Source: Candidatus Neomarinimicrobiota bacterium (lineage in GTDB: Bacteria > Fidelibacterota > JAANXI01). From it: a DNA stretch of 64,000 bases. The stretch covers positions 78,204-142,203 of the forward strand of contig JAIPJS010000010.1 of the NCBI GenBank assembly GCA_021734025.1, in the 5' to 3' direction. The position numbers and the translations under genes were made by a program. Position 1 is the stretch's first letter, and the number at the start of each line of letters is the position of its first letter. The notes under the pieces were generated by a model. That model ran no database searches, was not told the origin of the DNA, and saw nothing but the letters and a program-made list of their open reading frames with translations. This document shows positions 18,055-27,602 of this stretch, piece after piece.

Positions 18055-19041
18055 ATGTTTATGAAGAAAATACTGATCCCCGCCATGGTTGTATTGGCAG
18101 GGTTGATAATAATAGAGTGTGATACCGTCACCGAGCCGACGGGCGAAATTCAGGAAGAAATCAGCGCTATCATCCAGGCTGAAGATTCGCTTTTTTCCAT
18201 GGATGGGCTTAATGATGCAACCGGGGACTCACTGTCGCTATTCGGTGGGCCAGGCCAACGCCATCCAGGATTCGGTGGGCCGATATTCCCCCGATTTGTT
18301 CGCCGGACTATCGAGAGCACACATCGTTCTATCGATGTGGAGATCCTAACCGGCGATTCTGCTATTGTAACCGTCACCCATCAAATCGTTGGAAAAATTT
18401 TTATCGGAATCGACTCCGATACCACCGATTCCGTGCGGGTTGATACCGTGTGGGAAAAACCGTTCGATTTTACCTCCACACATAAGGCACAGATGGTAAA
18501 TCGTCCATATCCGGAGGATACACGAATGCGGATGGGGAGTCGGCACAACGGATGGCGCGTCGCCGGGATGACGCCAATTGTCACGACAACCGCCGGGAGT
18601 GATCTTCTTGTGGAATATCTGCGTATACGGAATGTGACTTCCGGGGAAAGCGAGACTATCGAGGACCCGCTCAACGACTTTTTGACCTTACGCACCGCCC
18701 CCCTCTTTGATGTAGGAGATTCAGTAGTGGTGGAGATATCGGTGGAAAACGGAGACAACTCCGGGACAACGATCCTATCTCAATTCCGGATGCCACGCAT
18801 GGCAGGGAAACAGGTGAACCGTTTACTTGATGACGGCATTGCTCCGGATGAAACAGCGGACGATGGGGTGTTTACCGATGGTTGGAAATTCGATCGCAGA
18901 CATGGGATGCAGCACGTCACAGTGGATGTTCTGGATAACGATTTGCTCACCGTGGAAGAGACTCCCTATAACGCGGTATTCTGGCGGGTACCATTTATGG
19001 TGTTACGACGAGGCCACGGTGGTATGGGTGGGGGAATGTAA
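18055..19041 (+). CDS. Putative lipoprotein of unknown function
   Basis: 328 aa. The N-terminus (start at 18055 or the ATG at 18061, after AAAGGAAA) has a lipoprotein-like signal ending near IIIEC. The body is beta-rich with no recognised catalytic motif. Near residue 262 a segment DDGIAPDETADDGVFTDGW resembles the Asp-rich loop of some secreted immunoglobulin-like domains. The C-terminus is Gly/Met/His-rich (RRGHGGMGGGM), like the tails of the two Spy-like proteins upstream, so a link to the metal-stress genes is possible. A strong terminator follows. Confidence 0.55.
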   Translation: MFMKKILIPAMVVLAGLIIIECDTVTEPTGEIQEEISAIIQAEDSLFSMDGLNDATGDSLSLFGGPGQRHPGFGGPIFPRFVRRTIESTHRSIDVEILTGDSAIVTVTHQIVGKIFIGIDSDTTDSVRVDTVWEKPFDFTSTHKAQMVNRPYPEDTRMRMGSRHNGWRVAGMTPIVTTTAGSDLLVEYLRIRNVTSGESETIEDPLNDFLTLRTAPLFDVGDSVVVEISVENGDNSGTTILSQFRMPRMAGKQVNRLLDDGIAPDETADDGVFTDGWKFDRRHGMQHVTVDVLDNDLLTVEETPYNAVFWRVPFMVLRRGHGGMGGGM

Positions 19042-19089
19042 AACTCAAAAAATCACAATCGGAGCTATTACCCCCTCCGGTTTGATAGG

Positions 19090-19129
19090 CGCGGGCATTC
19101 CGGATAATACCGGGGTGGCCGCGTTTTTT
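19090..19129 (+). terminator. Intrinsic terminator after the lipoprotein gene
   Basis: A 14-bp stem (CGCGGGCATTCCGG against CCGGGGTGGCCGCG, one G-G mismatch and two G-T pairs) with a 6-nt loop and six T residues. It lies between convergent genes and terminates the plus-strand operon. Confidence 0.85.
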
Positions 19130-19198
19130 CTGTGCCGTAGTTAATCCAGGGAAAACCACAGATTTTATCATTGATGCAAAAGGATAATACTTTTCCAA

Positions 19199-20626
19199 CT
19201 ATTCCAGAGAAATATATACCTGCGAAACCTTTTCTTCTCCCTTGGAAACAACAATCGGGAAGACCTTCCCTTCGCCGTTGACTGAATATTTTTTCCATGT
19301 TAACTGGGAAGTATCGATAGTATAGTTGCGATCTTCGCCGGTATTGACATCGGAAGGGGGAACATAGCCCTTCAGGTTCACTGTAAAAACATCACTGGAA
19401 GTATTTTCGAAGGCGATTTCCACGATTTTTAATTCATCCCCGCGTTGCAGGTGTAGCGTTTGGTCATGGAGCACCGACCTTCGGTGACCGTTGACCTCGA
19501 AGATATACGACATCAGTTCGTAATTTACCGACTCTACCTGAATATTGACCGTGCCAATGACAGTATTGTCCTTTCGGGCGAGGATAGTGGTCGGCGAATG
19601 GATGCGAAAGGCTGTCTGAAAGTCGTTCTCGGTTCCAATCCCCTGGATATCGCAGCTGAGTCCGCGGGGGTAGTTGGATTCGATGTGGGTAACCTCAATG
19701 GCATCACCCGATTTAATGGTGATGGATTTCCCTTCATCCACCATCTGGGGTGGCCCGTTATTGATGGAAACCAGCATATAGACCATTGAGGGCGGTTCAT
19801 ACAGGATGGCCGGATGCTCTGGTTCGATATTCATCAGCGTCAGGAATTCGTTGATGGCATAGTTGTGATAGCGGATTTTCATCTCCAGGCTGGGGAGGTT
19901 TTTGGAGGACTCGATGCCAAAAGCCGGGATTCCGAAATTCGTTAACGCAAAGCACGTCGCAGAATTCAACTGTTCCGGGAATTCCGTGTCCGGGTTCAGG
20001 GTTTGGGTGTTCATAAAGCGATACTTATGCTCTTCGACGGTAATTTTTCTGTTCATCCGGTCGATCACTTGCTGCGCCATACGTTCGAGGTCAAGTGTGT
20101 CATCCTCAGCCGAGTACTGCGCCACATCCGCAATAATAGACTGCCCAAATCGATGCGGATTGTGCATCTCGTCAATATACTCATGACGATAATATCCCCA
20201 GCCATCGTGCAAGTTTAGAAAGAGATCCGATTCTGCCATCAGGGTTTTGATGATCTCCACAATCTGATCGTCGATATCTTTTGGCTGGTCATCGTCGAAC
20301 CGGCGATTCATGTCTCCATTGACGCCGCGATGGTTATGAATAATGGATTTGAAATTTGCCCGTGGAATCACAATGAGATTGCCGCGCTCCAGAACCAGGT
20401 TCGGATACAGATCTGCGGAGAGAAACCCACCGGGCTCGTCTCCCTGGATACCACCGAGAATAAATGCTGTGTTTCCATCAAATCGGCCATAGAGGCGATA
20501 GACATTCAACTCGTTCGGTGTATTTCTGAAGTACACATTATGTGTTCGGGATGGCCGCTCCACGGGATCGGCGGACAGAACCATCGCCGGGATAAGTAAA
20601 AGGAAAAGTATGGTGTATTTATTCAT
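19199..20626 (-). CDS. M99-family D,L-carboxypeptidase (Csd4/Pgp1-like cell-shape factor)
   Basis: 475 aa from the ATG at 20626, which overlaps the upstream gene by 8 nt; an in-frame TTG at 20656 is less likely because the signal peptide begins at 20626. The M14-like fold has its zinc ligands in GGIQGDEPGG (Gln61, Glu64) and NLHDGWG (His140), and an NRR pair at 107-109. The use of Gln instead of His as the first ligand is the hallmark of Helicobacter Csd4 and Campylobacter Pgp1, which trim peptidoglycan tripeptides to dipeptides and give helical shape. The C-terminal half is beta-rich, as in Csd4. The neighbour carries a YkuD plus NTF2-like protein like Csd6/Pgp2, which supports the assignment. 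Confidence 0.8.
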   Translation of the reverse strand: MNKYTILFLLLIPAMVLSADPVERPSRTHNVYFRNTPNELNVYRLYGRFDGNTAFILGGIQGDEPGGFLSADLYPNLVLERGNLIVIPRANFKSIIHNHRGVNGDMNRRFDDDQPKDIDDQIVEIIKTLMAESDLFLNLHDGWGYYRHEYIDEMHNPHRFGQSIIADVAQYSAEDDTLDLERMAQQVIDRMNRKITVEEHKYRFMNTQTLNPDTEFPEQLNSATCFALTNFGIPAFGIESSKNLPSLEMKIRYHNYAINEFLTLMNIEPEHPAILYEPPSMVYMLVSINNGPPQMVDEGKSITIKSGDAIEVTHIESNYPRGLSCDIQGIGTENDFQTAFRIHSPTTILARKDNTVIGTVNIQVESVNYELMSYIFEVNGHRRSVLHDQTLHLQRGDELKIVEIAFENTSSDVFTVNLKGYVPPSDVNTGEDRNYTIDTSQLTWKKYSVNGEGKVFPIVVSKGEEKVSQVYISLE

Positions 20627-21878
20627 TTTGCGCAAGAGGTCTCCAGTCTTCGGCAATTATCTTGAGATTGTCAGGATATCCGTAAATCCGTAAGGTCTTC
20701 CGGCCGTAATCGGAGTAGTCTGCGGCGCGGTAATCCTGCTTGAATGAGACCTCCCATTCCATATCACCCGAGGAGCGATAGGTCAAATCTGAAATATCGA
20801 CGGAAATATCGTCCGCTTCGCTGAGTACGGACTGTTTATAATCATACCATCCCTGATAATCATAGTCTTTATTGTGGAATGTGGAATCATACAAAGTAAT
20901 GTAACGGTTAAAGTTTCCGGACTCCCATTTCCGTTCCCATTCCCGAACAAAGGCACTGAGAAATGCCTCTTTCCGCAACGTTGGTGCCGTTCTGGTATAG
21001 TCTTCTCCAATAATTTTCCAATGATGATCATTCGGGATCATCGTGAGTGTTTTAACGCCTTCGCTGTAGAAGTTCGGGCAATAGTATTCCTGGAAAAATG
21101 AGATTTTGGTTTCCGTTTCGGAGGAAAGTACAACGGCATCTTTAACATTGACTCGTTTCCAGTCATAGGTGCGTTCCAGAGATCGTTTTTTGCGCTTAAA
21201 GCCCTCCAGGTCCAATTCACCGTCCCGGAATATCGGGGAGTAGAATGAAAAATACTGTTCCGTATCTCCGGATTCCCAGGCGTCAGCCCAGGTGTCGATC
21301 TTGGACTCCCATTCCTTGATTTGCCGCTCGTATCCGCTGCTATCAAGCGGTTGCAGGGAATCTTCGATAACCACCTGGGTTTCCCTGAGCGTGATATACT
21401 GCTGCAGTTCGAGAATTTGATCATTCCGGAGTGAGACACATCCCTCAGTCAGAAAGTCCTGGATTTCCTCATCCCGACCATGTATCCAGATACCCCCACC
21501 GGTGCGACCAAATTTTCTATCAGCGAAATTGGGATAGTTCAGGACGAATGCAAGCGGGCCGTATTTCGGTAACAGATTTTCGCCGGGTAACAGGTCAATA
21601 ACCCGATAAATCCCCTCGGGAGTTTTTAAATCGCCTTCGACCTCCTTATTCCCATTCACCCGGCCAGTAGTGACCCGATACGTTTTGATAATTTCCAATG
21701 CACCCGGTCGGGGACTCTTAATGAGATGCATTTCCTGATCAGTTTTATCAACAACCAGGATGTAGGAGGTGGAATCGGCAGAGAGATTCATCACGGCTGG
21801 GAAATATGCTGGCTCAGCCTGCAAGGGTATCCACGCCAAAAGTACCAACAAACTCAGTCCAGTGTGCAGTTTATTCAT
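20619..21878 (-). CDS. YkuD-fold L,D-transpeptidase/carboxypeptidase with two NTF2-like domains (Csd6/DpaA-like)
   Basis: 419 aa with a signal peptide ending LQAEP. The YkuD domain spans ~38-175: IWIHGRDE with catalytic His133 and TEGCVSLRN with catalytic Cys147 (the usual SHGC is TEGC, as seen in carboxypeptidase-type members). Two NTF2/SnoaL-like domains follow (~185-300 and ~305-415), each opening with a similar segment (TWADAWESGDTEQY and REWERKWESGNFNRY), so they look like an internal duplication. Csd6 in Helicobacter and DpaA in E. coli also join YkuD to an NTF2-like domain. It is the first gene of the minus-strand pair; its product and the M99 enzyme would act in sequence on peptidoglycan stem peptides. 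Confidence 0.82.
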   Translation of the reverse strand: MNKLHTGLSLLVLLAWIPLQAEPAYFPAVMNLSADSTSYILVVDKTDQEMHLIKSPRPGALEIIKTYRVTTGRVNGNKEVEGDLKTPEGIYRVIDLLPGENLLPKYGPLAFVLNYPNFADRKFGRTGGGIWIHGRDEEIQDFLTEGCVSLRNDQILELQQYITLRETQVVIEDSLQPLDSSGYERQIKEWESKIDTWADAWESGDTEQYFSFYSPIFRDGELDLEGFKRKKRSLERTYDWKRVNVKDAVVLSSETETKISFFQEYYCPNFYSEGVKTLTMIPNDHHWKIIGEDYTRTAPTLRKEAFLSAFVREWERKWESGNFNRYITLYDSTFHNKDYDYQGWYDYKQSVLSEADDISVDISDLTYRSSGDMEWEVSFKQDYRAADYSDYGRKTLRIYGYPDNLKIIAEDWRPLAQNE

Positions 21879-22090
21879 CGCTTTAGAAAATTAACCTATT
21901 TGTCATTATTGATTTGTCCCAATCAGTCCAAAATTATACAATAGAACCTGTAGGCAGGAAAGGAATAATTGTGCCACAGAAAAACAATCTTCATTTGAAT
22001 GCATTCTCCCATTTTTTTCCGATAAAAATGTACATATATTCGTGACGTGTGTTGCAATTAGTCTCATTCGCCGATAACTTTATTGGATTT

Positions 22091-22774
22091 ATGGATAAAA
22101 TACAATTTTCCAGCATCATATTTGATTTTGACAACACTCTGACGGGGATCGAAGGGGTAGAATATCTGGCTGAAATCCATGGGGTGGGCGACGAAATCCG
22201 GGACATGGTTGACAAAACATTAAATACGTATACCGTCAGTCCGGCAATGTATGAGCAGCGTCTCGATCTTATTCAACCAACCCGTGAAGATGTTACTTCT
22301 TTAGCTGGGGAATACAAAAAGCACTTGTTGCCGGGAGTGAAGGAGACCGTTGAATCGTTGGCCAAAATGGGGAAATCCATGTATATCATCAGCGGTGGTG
22401 TCCGGAAGGCCATTGTGCCGGTTGGCGAATATCTGGGTATTCCGGCGGCCAATGTTCACGCTGTCGATGTTTATTTTGACCTGGAAGGCGACTATATCGG
22501 ATTTGACAAAGATTCATCTCTGGTCACATCTGCCGGAAAGCAACAGATGATTAGGACGATTGCCCCGGAAAAACCGGTTGTTTTTATCGGAGATGGGGCA
22601 AATGATATCGCCGTTCAGGATGAGGTGGATCGGTTTATTGGTTTTGGTGGAGCGGAATATCGCCCGCCTATCGAAAAAGCCTGTGAATATTACGTGAAAG
22701 AGGAAAATTTTCAATCTGTATTACAGTATATTTTAACGACGGAAGAGTACAACACAATTGAACAGAACAACTAA
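22091..22774 (+). CDS. serB: Phosphoserine-phosphatase-like HAD hydrolase
   Basis: 227 aa from the ATG at 22091; an upstream GTG at 22049 is in frame but adds only non-conserved residues. HAD motif I is FDFDNTL (residues ~10-16), motif II ISGG (~100), motif III Lys in SAGKQQ and motif IV FIGDGANDIA (~165), in the order found in SerB. It would release serine from phosphoserine. Its place at the head of a cluster with an aminotransferase and serA makes a serine-pathway role likely. The gene is divergent from the peptidoglycan pair. Confidence 0.85.
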   Translation: MDKIQFSSIIFDFDNTLTGIEGVEYLAEIHGVGDEIRDMVDKTLNTYTVSPAMYEQRLDLIQPTREDVTSLAGEYKKHLLPGVKETVESLAKMGKSMYIISGGVRKAIVPVGEYLGIPAANVHAVDVYFDLEGDYIGFDKDSSLVTSAGKQQMIRTIAPEKPVVFIGDGANDIAVQDEVDRFIGFGGAEYRPPIEKACEYYVKEENFQSVLQYILTTEEYNTIEQNN

Positions 22775-22811
22775 ACTAATGTTGCATAACTTCAGCCCAA
22801 TGAGGTGACCC

Positions 22812-23885
22812 ATGAAAAACGTACCGAGCTTATTTATCCCCGGCCCAGTAAATGTTCGGCCGGAAATTTTTGAAGCGATGTCGCAACCGATGATTGGACA
22901 CCGGGCCCCGGAATTCAGCGATCTGTACCGGGATGTGGTCGAAGGTATCCAGTCTGTGCTGCAAACCGAAAACAGGATTTATCTGAGTACTAGTACTGCC
23001 ACAGGACTGATGGAATCGGCGGTGCGAAATACGGTTAAAAAACGGTGTCTCAACCTGGTTTGTGGTGCTTTCAGCTTGCGGTGGCACCAAATCACTGATG
23101 CGTGCGGTCTTGAATCCGATTCCGTTGGTGTAGACTGGGGGAACGCCGTAAAACCGGACGATGTGAAAATGGCTCTGGATGAAGCTGACTACGACGTTGT
23201 AACAGTAGTGCACAACGAGACGTCCACGGGGGTAATGAATCCGTTAAAATCCATTGTGGAAACCATCAGGGAAAACTCTGATGCTCTGATCCTTGTGGAT
23301 GCGGTGAGTTCTATGAGCGGCGTGAATATACCGGTGGAGGACTGGGGAATCGATATCGTGCTTGCCAGCGTGCAGAAAGCGTGGGGACTGCCTCCCGGTT
23401 TCGCAATAATGAGCGTGTCAGATCGGGCGCTGGAGCGATCCAAAAGTCAGCCCAACAAGGGCTACTATTTTGATTTCGAAGTGTTCGAAAAATACCATCA
23501 GCGAGCACAGACACCCTCGACGGCCTCGATCCCGCACCTGTATGGTCTGCAGAGGCAGCTGGAACTCATCAGCGACGAGGGATTAATGAACCGTTTCGAT
23601 CGACACCTTTCGATGGCAAAACGCACCCGGTCGTGGGCTTTGGAGCACGGATTCGAGCTCTTTTCGGAGGATCCGTATCACTCCAATACCCTGACCTGCA
23701 TCGAGAATACACTGGATATTGATGTCGCGGGGCTCTCCAGTGAACTGGTCAATCGTGGCTACCGGATTTCCAACGGGTACGGTCAGCTAAAGGGTAAAAC
23801 ATTCCGGATTGCTCATATGGCCGATACCTCTATGAATGAACTGGACGAGTTGCTGGCCACTATTGATGATATCCTGGAGACGTAA
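22812..23885 (+). CDS. Class V aminotransferase (serine-pyruvate/alanine-glyoxylate type), probable phosphoserine aminotransferase
   Basis: 357 aa PLP enzyme. The start FIPGPVNVRPE and GHRAPEF are typical of the AGAT family; VDAVSSMSG holds the PLP-contacting Asp, and SVQKAWGLPPG holds the Schiff-base Lys. Starts 37 nt after serB with AGGTGA upstream, 47 nt before serA. Because no classical serC is seen in this cluster, it is likely to do the SerC step (3-phosphohydroxypyruvate to phosphoserine). The substrate is an inference from context. Confidence 0.82.
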   Translation: MKNVPSLFIPGPVNVRPEIFEAMSQPMIGHRAPEFSDLYRDVVEGIQSVLQTENRIYLSTSTATGLMESAVRNTVKKRCLNLVCGAFSLRWHQITDACGLESDSVGVDWGNAVKPDDVKMALDEADYDVVTVVHNETSTGVMNPLKSIVETIRENSDALILVDAVSSMSGVNIPVEDWGIDIVLASVQKAWGLPPGFAIMSVSDRALERSKSQPNKGYYFDFEVFEKYHQRAQTPSTASIPHLYGLQRQLELISDEGLMNRFDRHLSMAKRTRSWALEHGFELFSEDPYHSNTLTCIENTLDIDVAGLSSELVNRGYRISNGYGQLKGKTFRIAHMADTSMNELDELLATIDDILET

Positions 23886-23932
23886 TCGGGCATTCAATTC
23901 AGCAAATCTTAACTTGAAACGGCAGGTGCGTT

Positions 23933-25522
23933 ATGTATAAAGTACTTATATCGGATGCGATTGATGAGCAGGGAATTGATCTCTTAAATGAGACTGGTGA
24001 GATCGAGGTGATTTATAAGCCCCAATCGACCGTAGAGGACTATCTGGATGTGGTTGGGGAAATCCACGGCTGGATTATCCGGAGCGGCACGAAGGTTGGT
24101 AAGGAATTACTGAACCAGGCGGATAATCTCCGCGTCATTGGACGCGCCGGGGTCGGGGTGGATAATGTAGACCTCGAAACGGCAACACTCCGGGGCGTCA
24201 TTGTTATGAATACGCCAACCGGGAACACCAATGCGGCCACCGAACAGACCATGGCATTGATGCTCGCTGCCGCCCGGAAGATCTCTCCGGCACACCAGGC
24301 CCTCAGGGAAGGGCGCTGGGATCGTCAGAAATATATCGGCCGGGAACTGCGGGAGAAAACACTGGGTATCATCGGTCTTGGCCGAATCGGGCAGGGCGTT
24401 GCAAAGCGGGCTGCCAGTTTCGAGATGGATCTTCTGGGGTATGACCCGTTCCTCTCGGAGGAGCAGTTTGATGCGCTGGATATCAAGAAGGTGGAACTGG
24501 AAGAGATTTTTACCCAGGCGGATATCGTCACCGCGCATGTTCCACTCAGTGAGCAGACCCGGAATCTCATCGATACGGAAGAGATCGCAAAGATGAAGGA
24601 CGGAGTTATCCTGGTCAATGCGGCGCGTGGTGGGGTGTATAATGAAGATGCCGTAGCCGAGGGCCTTCGCAGCGGGAAAATTGGCGCTATCGGATTCGAT
24701 GTGTTTGCCAGCGAACCGCTAGAAAAAGATCACCCCTTCCTGGAGTTTGACAACGCGGTATTGACGCCGCATTTAGGTGCATCAACCCGAGAGGCCAAAG
24801 AGAATGTGGCGCTGGATGTCTGTAAGCAGGTCAGAGATTTTCTGCTGAGTGAAAAGGTGAAAAATGCTGTGAATATCCCGTTTGCCGATTTTAGCAAAAT
24901 CAAGCAGATGGAACCGTATATCGATCTGGCGGATCGTCTGGGCTTACTCCAGATTGTCCGGGCAGATGGGGCTCCCAAAGAGGTGGAGATCCGGGCGAGT
25001 GGTGATTTTAGTGATCTGAAACCGATTACCCTCGCGGCACTCAAGGGTTTGCTTGGCCCCATAAGCGGCGATAAGGTTAACCTGATGAACGCAGCGCTGC
25101 TTGCCAAACAGCGGAATATCAAAATCCAGGAATCTTACGAATATGACGATTCCGGATATACGAACCTGATTGAAGTGGTGGTGACTACGGAGAATGGAAC
25201 CAAAAAGGTCTCCGGTTCGCTCTTTGGAAAGATGCATCCGCGGATTGTACGCATTGACGAATTTCATATGGATGCCCGGCCAGTGGGCACAGTACTGATG
25301 ATCCGAAACAATGATGTGCCTGGCGTCATCGGGAATGTGGGAAGTTTCCTTGGATCCCGGAATATTAACATTGCCGAGTATCGTCTCGGTCGCCAAGAGC
25401 AGGGCAATACAGCGCTGGCGATGGTAAACCTCGATGGGCCACTTTCCGAGGAAGATCTTGCTTCTCTGGAAGAGGAACCGAATATTCTTGATGTGCAACA
25501 GGTAACGTTTCCAAAGGAATAG
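23933..25522 (+). CDS. serA: D-3-phosphoglycerate dehydrogenase
   Basis: 529 aa, the long SerA form. N-terminal NAD-binding hydroxyacid dehydrogenase: GRAGVGVDNVDL, GLGRIGQG, catalytic Arg in NAARGG, Glu in ASEPLE and His in LTPHLGAST. An intervening ASB domain (~320-450) and a C-terminal ACT domain (~455-529, beginning around VLMIRNNDVPGVIG) follow; these usually give serine feedback control. It is the first committed step of serine synthesis. Confidence 0.95.
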   Translation: MYKVLISDAIDEQGIDLLNETGEIEVIYKPQSTVEDYLDVVGEIHGWIIRSGTKVGKELLNQADNLRVIGRAGVGVDNVDLETATLRGVIVMNTPTGNTNAATEQTMALMLAAARKISPAHQALREGRWDRQKYIGRELREKTLGIIGLGRIGQGVAKRAASFEMDLLGYDPFLSEEQFDALDIKKVELEEIFTQADIVTAHVPLSEQTRNLIDTEEIAKMKDGVILVNAARGGVYNEDAVAEGLRSGKIGAIGFDVFASEPLEKDHPFLEFDNAVLTPHLGASTREAKENVALDVCKQVRDFLLSEKVKNAVNIPFADFSKIKQMEPYIDLADRLGLLQIVRADGAPKEVEIRASGDFSDLKPITLAALKGLLGPISGDKVNLMNAALLAKQRNIKIQESYEYDDSGYTNLIEVVVTTENGTKKVSGSLFGKMHPRIVRIDEFHMDARPVGTVLMIRNNDVPGVIGNVGSFLGSRNINIAEYRLGRQEQGNTALAMVNLDGPLSEEDLASLEEEPNILDVQQVTFPKE

Positions 25523-25537
25523 GCGACAGATTAATCT

Positions 25538-26974
25538 ATGCAATTTGAACCGGTTATCGGATTAGAAGTCCACGCACAGTTAGCGACCCACACCAAGCTG
25601 TTTTGCAGCTGTCATTATGAATACGGGGCGGCTCCGAATACGCAGACCTGTCCGGTTTGTCTTGGGATGCCGGGCGTACTCCCGGTCCTGAACCGGCAGG
25701 CGGTGGAGTATGCCATCAAAATGGGACTGGCCACGGATTGCACTATCCGGCCGTTTTCCCGGTTCGCGCGGAAAAACTACTTTTACCCCGATTTGCCCAA
25801 GGGATACCAGATTTCTCAATACGACGAGCCGCTCTGTTATGACGGTGGTGTGGATATCGAATATGATGACGGTGAGATTAAACGTATTGGTTTAACGCGG
25901 ATTCACCTGGAGGAAGACGCCGGAAAGTCCATCCATACAAAATCCGGCGGGACTCGGGTGGACTTTAACCGATGCGGCGTCCCACTCATCGAGATCGTGA
26001 GCGAGCCGGATATCCGATCGCCGGAGGAAGCCCGGGCTTATCTCAATAAATTGAAACAGATACTCCTGTATCTTGGCGTCTCCGACTGCAATATGGAAGA
26101 GGGCAGCCTGCGGTGCGATGCGAATATCTCTATTCGACCGGTAGGACAAGAGGAGTTCGGCACCAAGACCGAAATGAAGAACATGAACTCTTTCCGCGGC
26201 GTTGAGCGGGCGCTTCAATACGAAATTGAGCGCCAGACCGAAGTTTTGGAATCCGATGGCACGATCACGCAGGATACCCTCCTATGGAACGAAACCGAAA
26301 ACCGTGCCGAACGGATGCGCACCAAGGAAGAAGCCGAGGATTATCGGTATTTCCCCGAGCCAGACCTTCTGCCGCTGGAGGTCTCGGAGGAATGGCTTAC
26401 CGATATCGAATCCAACATGCCGGAGCTCCCGGGCGAAAAACGGCAGCGGTTTATCGATTCCTACGGACTGCGGGATTATGATGCCGGTGTGCTCACCGAC
26501 AACAGGGCCGTTGCTGCCTATTTTGAGGATGTAGCGAAGGAGTCTGGTGAGGCGCAACTGGCGGCCAAGTGGGTGATGGGCGAAGTACTCCGGGTGCTCA
26601 AAGACCAGAGCATTGCGATGGAGGAGCTCTCCCTGGAGCCCCGGCGCTTTGCTGGACTACTGGAGCGTGTCGCAGACAAAACCGTCAATAATACGGTTGC
26701 CAAGCAGATTTTCGATGATATGCTGAACAGCGCCAAAACCGCCGATGAAATCATCGAGGAGCAGGGCCTCAAGCAGGTGTCGGATACCTCAGAGCTGGAA
26801 ACCATCGTGGAGGGCGTGATCGAGGCGAATCCGGACGAATACGAAAAATATAAAAACGGCAATCCGCAGCTGATGGGATTTTTCATGGGACAGGTGATGC
26901 AGGAGACGCAGGGGAAGGCTAATCCCCAAAAGGTGAAGGAGATCCTTGGTGAAAAACTCGGAAAGCCTGAATAG
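25538..26974 (+). CDS. gatB: Aspartyl/glutamyl-tRNA amidotransferase subunit B
   Basis: 478 aa. Clear GatB signatures: FEPVIGLEVHAQL at the start, zinc-site CSC and CPVCLGMPG, RKNYFYPDLPKGYQISQ, EEGSLRCDANIS, and the YqeY-like tail to the C-terminus. It converts misacylated Glu-tRNA(Gln) or Asp-tRNA(Asn) with GatA and GatC, which are not in the window. It starts 15 nt after serA and is probably co-transcribed with it. The 193 bp after it hold nothing recognised. Confidence 0.96.
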   Translation: MQFEPVIGLEVHAQLATHTKLFCSCHYEYGAAPNTQTCPVCLGMPGVLPVLNRQAVEYAIKMGLATDCTIRPFSRFARKNYFYPDLPKGYQISQYDEPLCYDGGVDIEYDDGEIKRIGLTRIHLEEDAGKSIHTKSGGTRVDFNRCGVPLIEIVSEPDIRSPEEARAYLNKLKQILLYLGVSDCNMEEGSLRCDANISIRPVGQEEFGTKTEMKNMNSFRGVERALQYEIERQTEVLESDGTITQDTLLWNETENRAERMRTKEEAEDYRYFPEPDLLPLEVSEEWLTDIESNMPELPGEKRQRFIDSYGLRDYDAGVLTDNRAVAAYFEDVAKESGEAQLAAKWVMGEVLRVLKDQSIAMEELSLEPRRFAGLLERVADKTVNNTVAKQIFDDMLNSAKTADEIIEEQGLKQVSDTSELETIVEGVIEANPDEYEKYKNGNPQLMGFFMGQVMQETQGKANPQKVKEILGEKLGKPE

Positions 26975-27167
26975 GCAGGCTTCAGTCTACTATCACACTT
27001 TATATTTCTAGTAAAAAATTCATTGTAGTTTGATTCAAAATCACTAATATTTTCTCTGCGAACACTTTGGAAAATCCGGGAAGCGTGGAGGTGATATTGT
27101 TCGCCGGGTATTGTACCTTGCCTTTAAGAACCGGTAAGTTTTTAAAATTAAATTAATGGAGGTATGT

Positions 27168-27602
27168 ATGGCGAATAAACTGTGGGACGACGTGAGAAAA
27201 AGTCTTCAGGACATCGGTAATGTTGCGGCAGAAAAAGGTAAAGTCTTTTCGAGAGCCGCTGCTGACAAGGCGGAAGAACTGACCAGGACCGGAAAGATTA
27301 AACTGGATATTCTCCAGGTGAATCGGGATATCGAACGGAATTTTACGGAACTCGGTGGTAAAGTATATCACCTGAAGTCCGAAGATAAGCTTGATACGGT
27401 GGCTGATGCCCCGGATATCCAGATGCTCTTTGATAAGATTACCGTTTTGGAGGAAAAGAAGTCCGCGCTGGAGGATAAGCTCGCACATGTGGCACCGGAG
27501 GAGGCCGCAGCGACTGAACCGTCCCAAGCGGAGGAACCGGCTACAGAAGCCTCACCCGAACCGGAGGAAGGCGACGATTCGGACAAAGAAACACCCGCGT
27601 AA
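27168..27602 (+). CDS. Small coiled-coil protein with acidic Pro/Glu tail, unknown
   Basis: 144 aa from the ATG at 27168, five bases after GGAGGT (27158-27163). Residues ~1-110 are predicted helical with heptad-like spacing (for example ITVLEEKKSALEDKLAHV). The last ~40 residues are Ala/Glu/Pro/Ser-rich and disordered-looking. No signal peptide. It resembles small helical proteins that sit near stress or envelope genes but no family is recognised. Confidence 0.6.
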   Translation: MANKLWDDVRKSLQDIGNVAAEKGKVFSRAAADKAEELTRTGKIKLDILQVNRDIERNFTELGGKVYHLKSEDKLDTVADAPDIQMLFDKITVLEEKKSALEDKLAHVAPEEAAATEPSQAEEPATEASPEPEEGDDSDKETPA

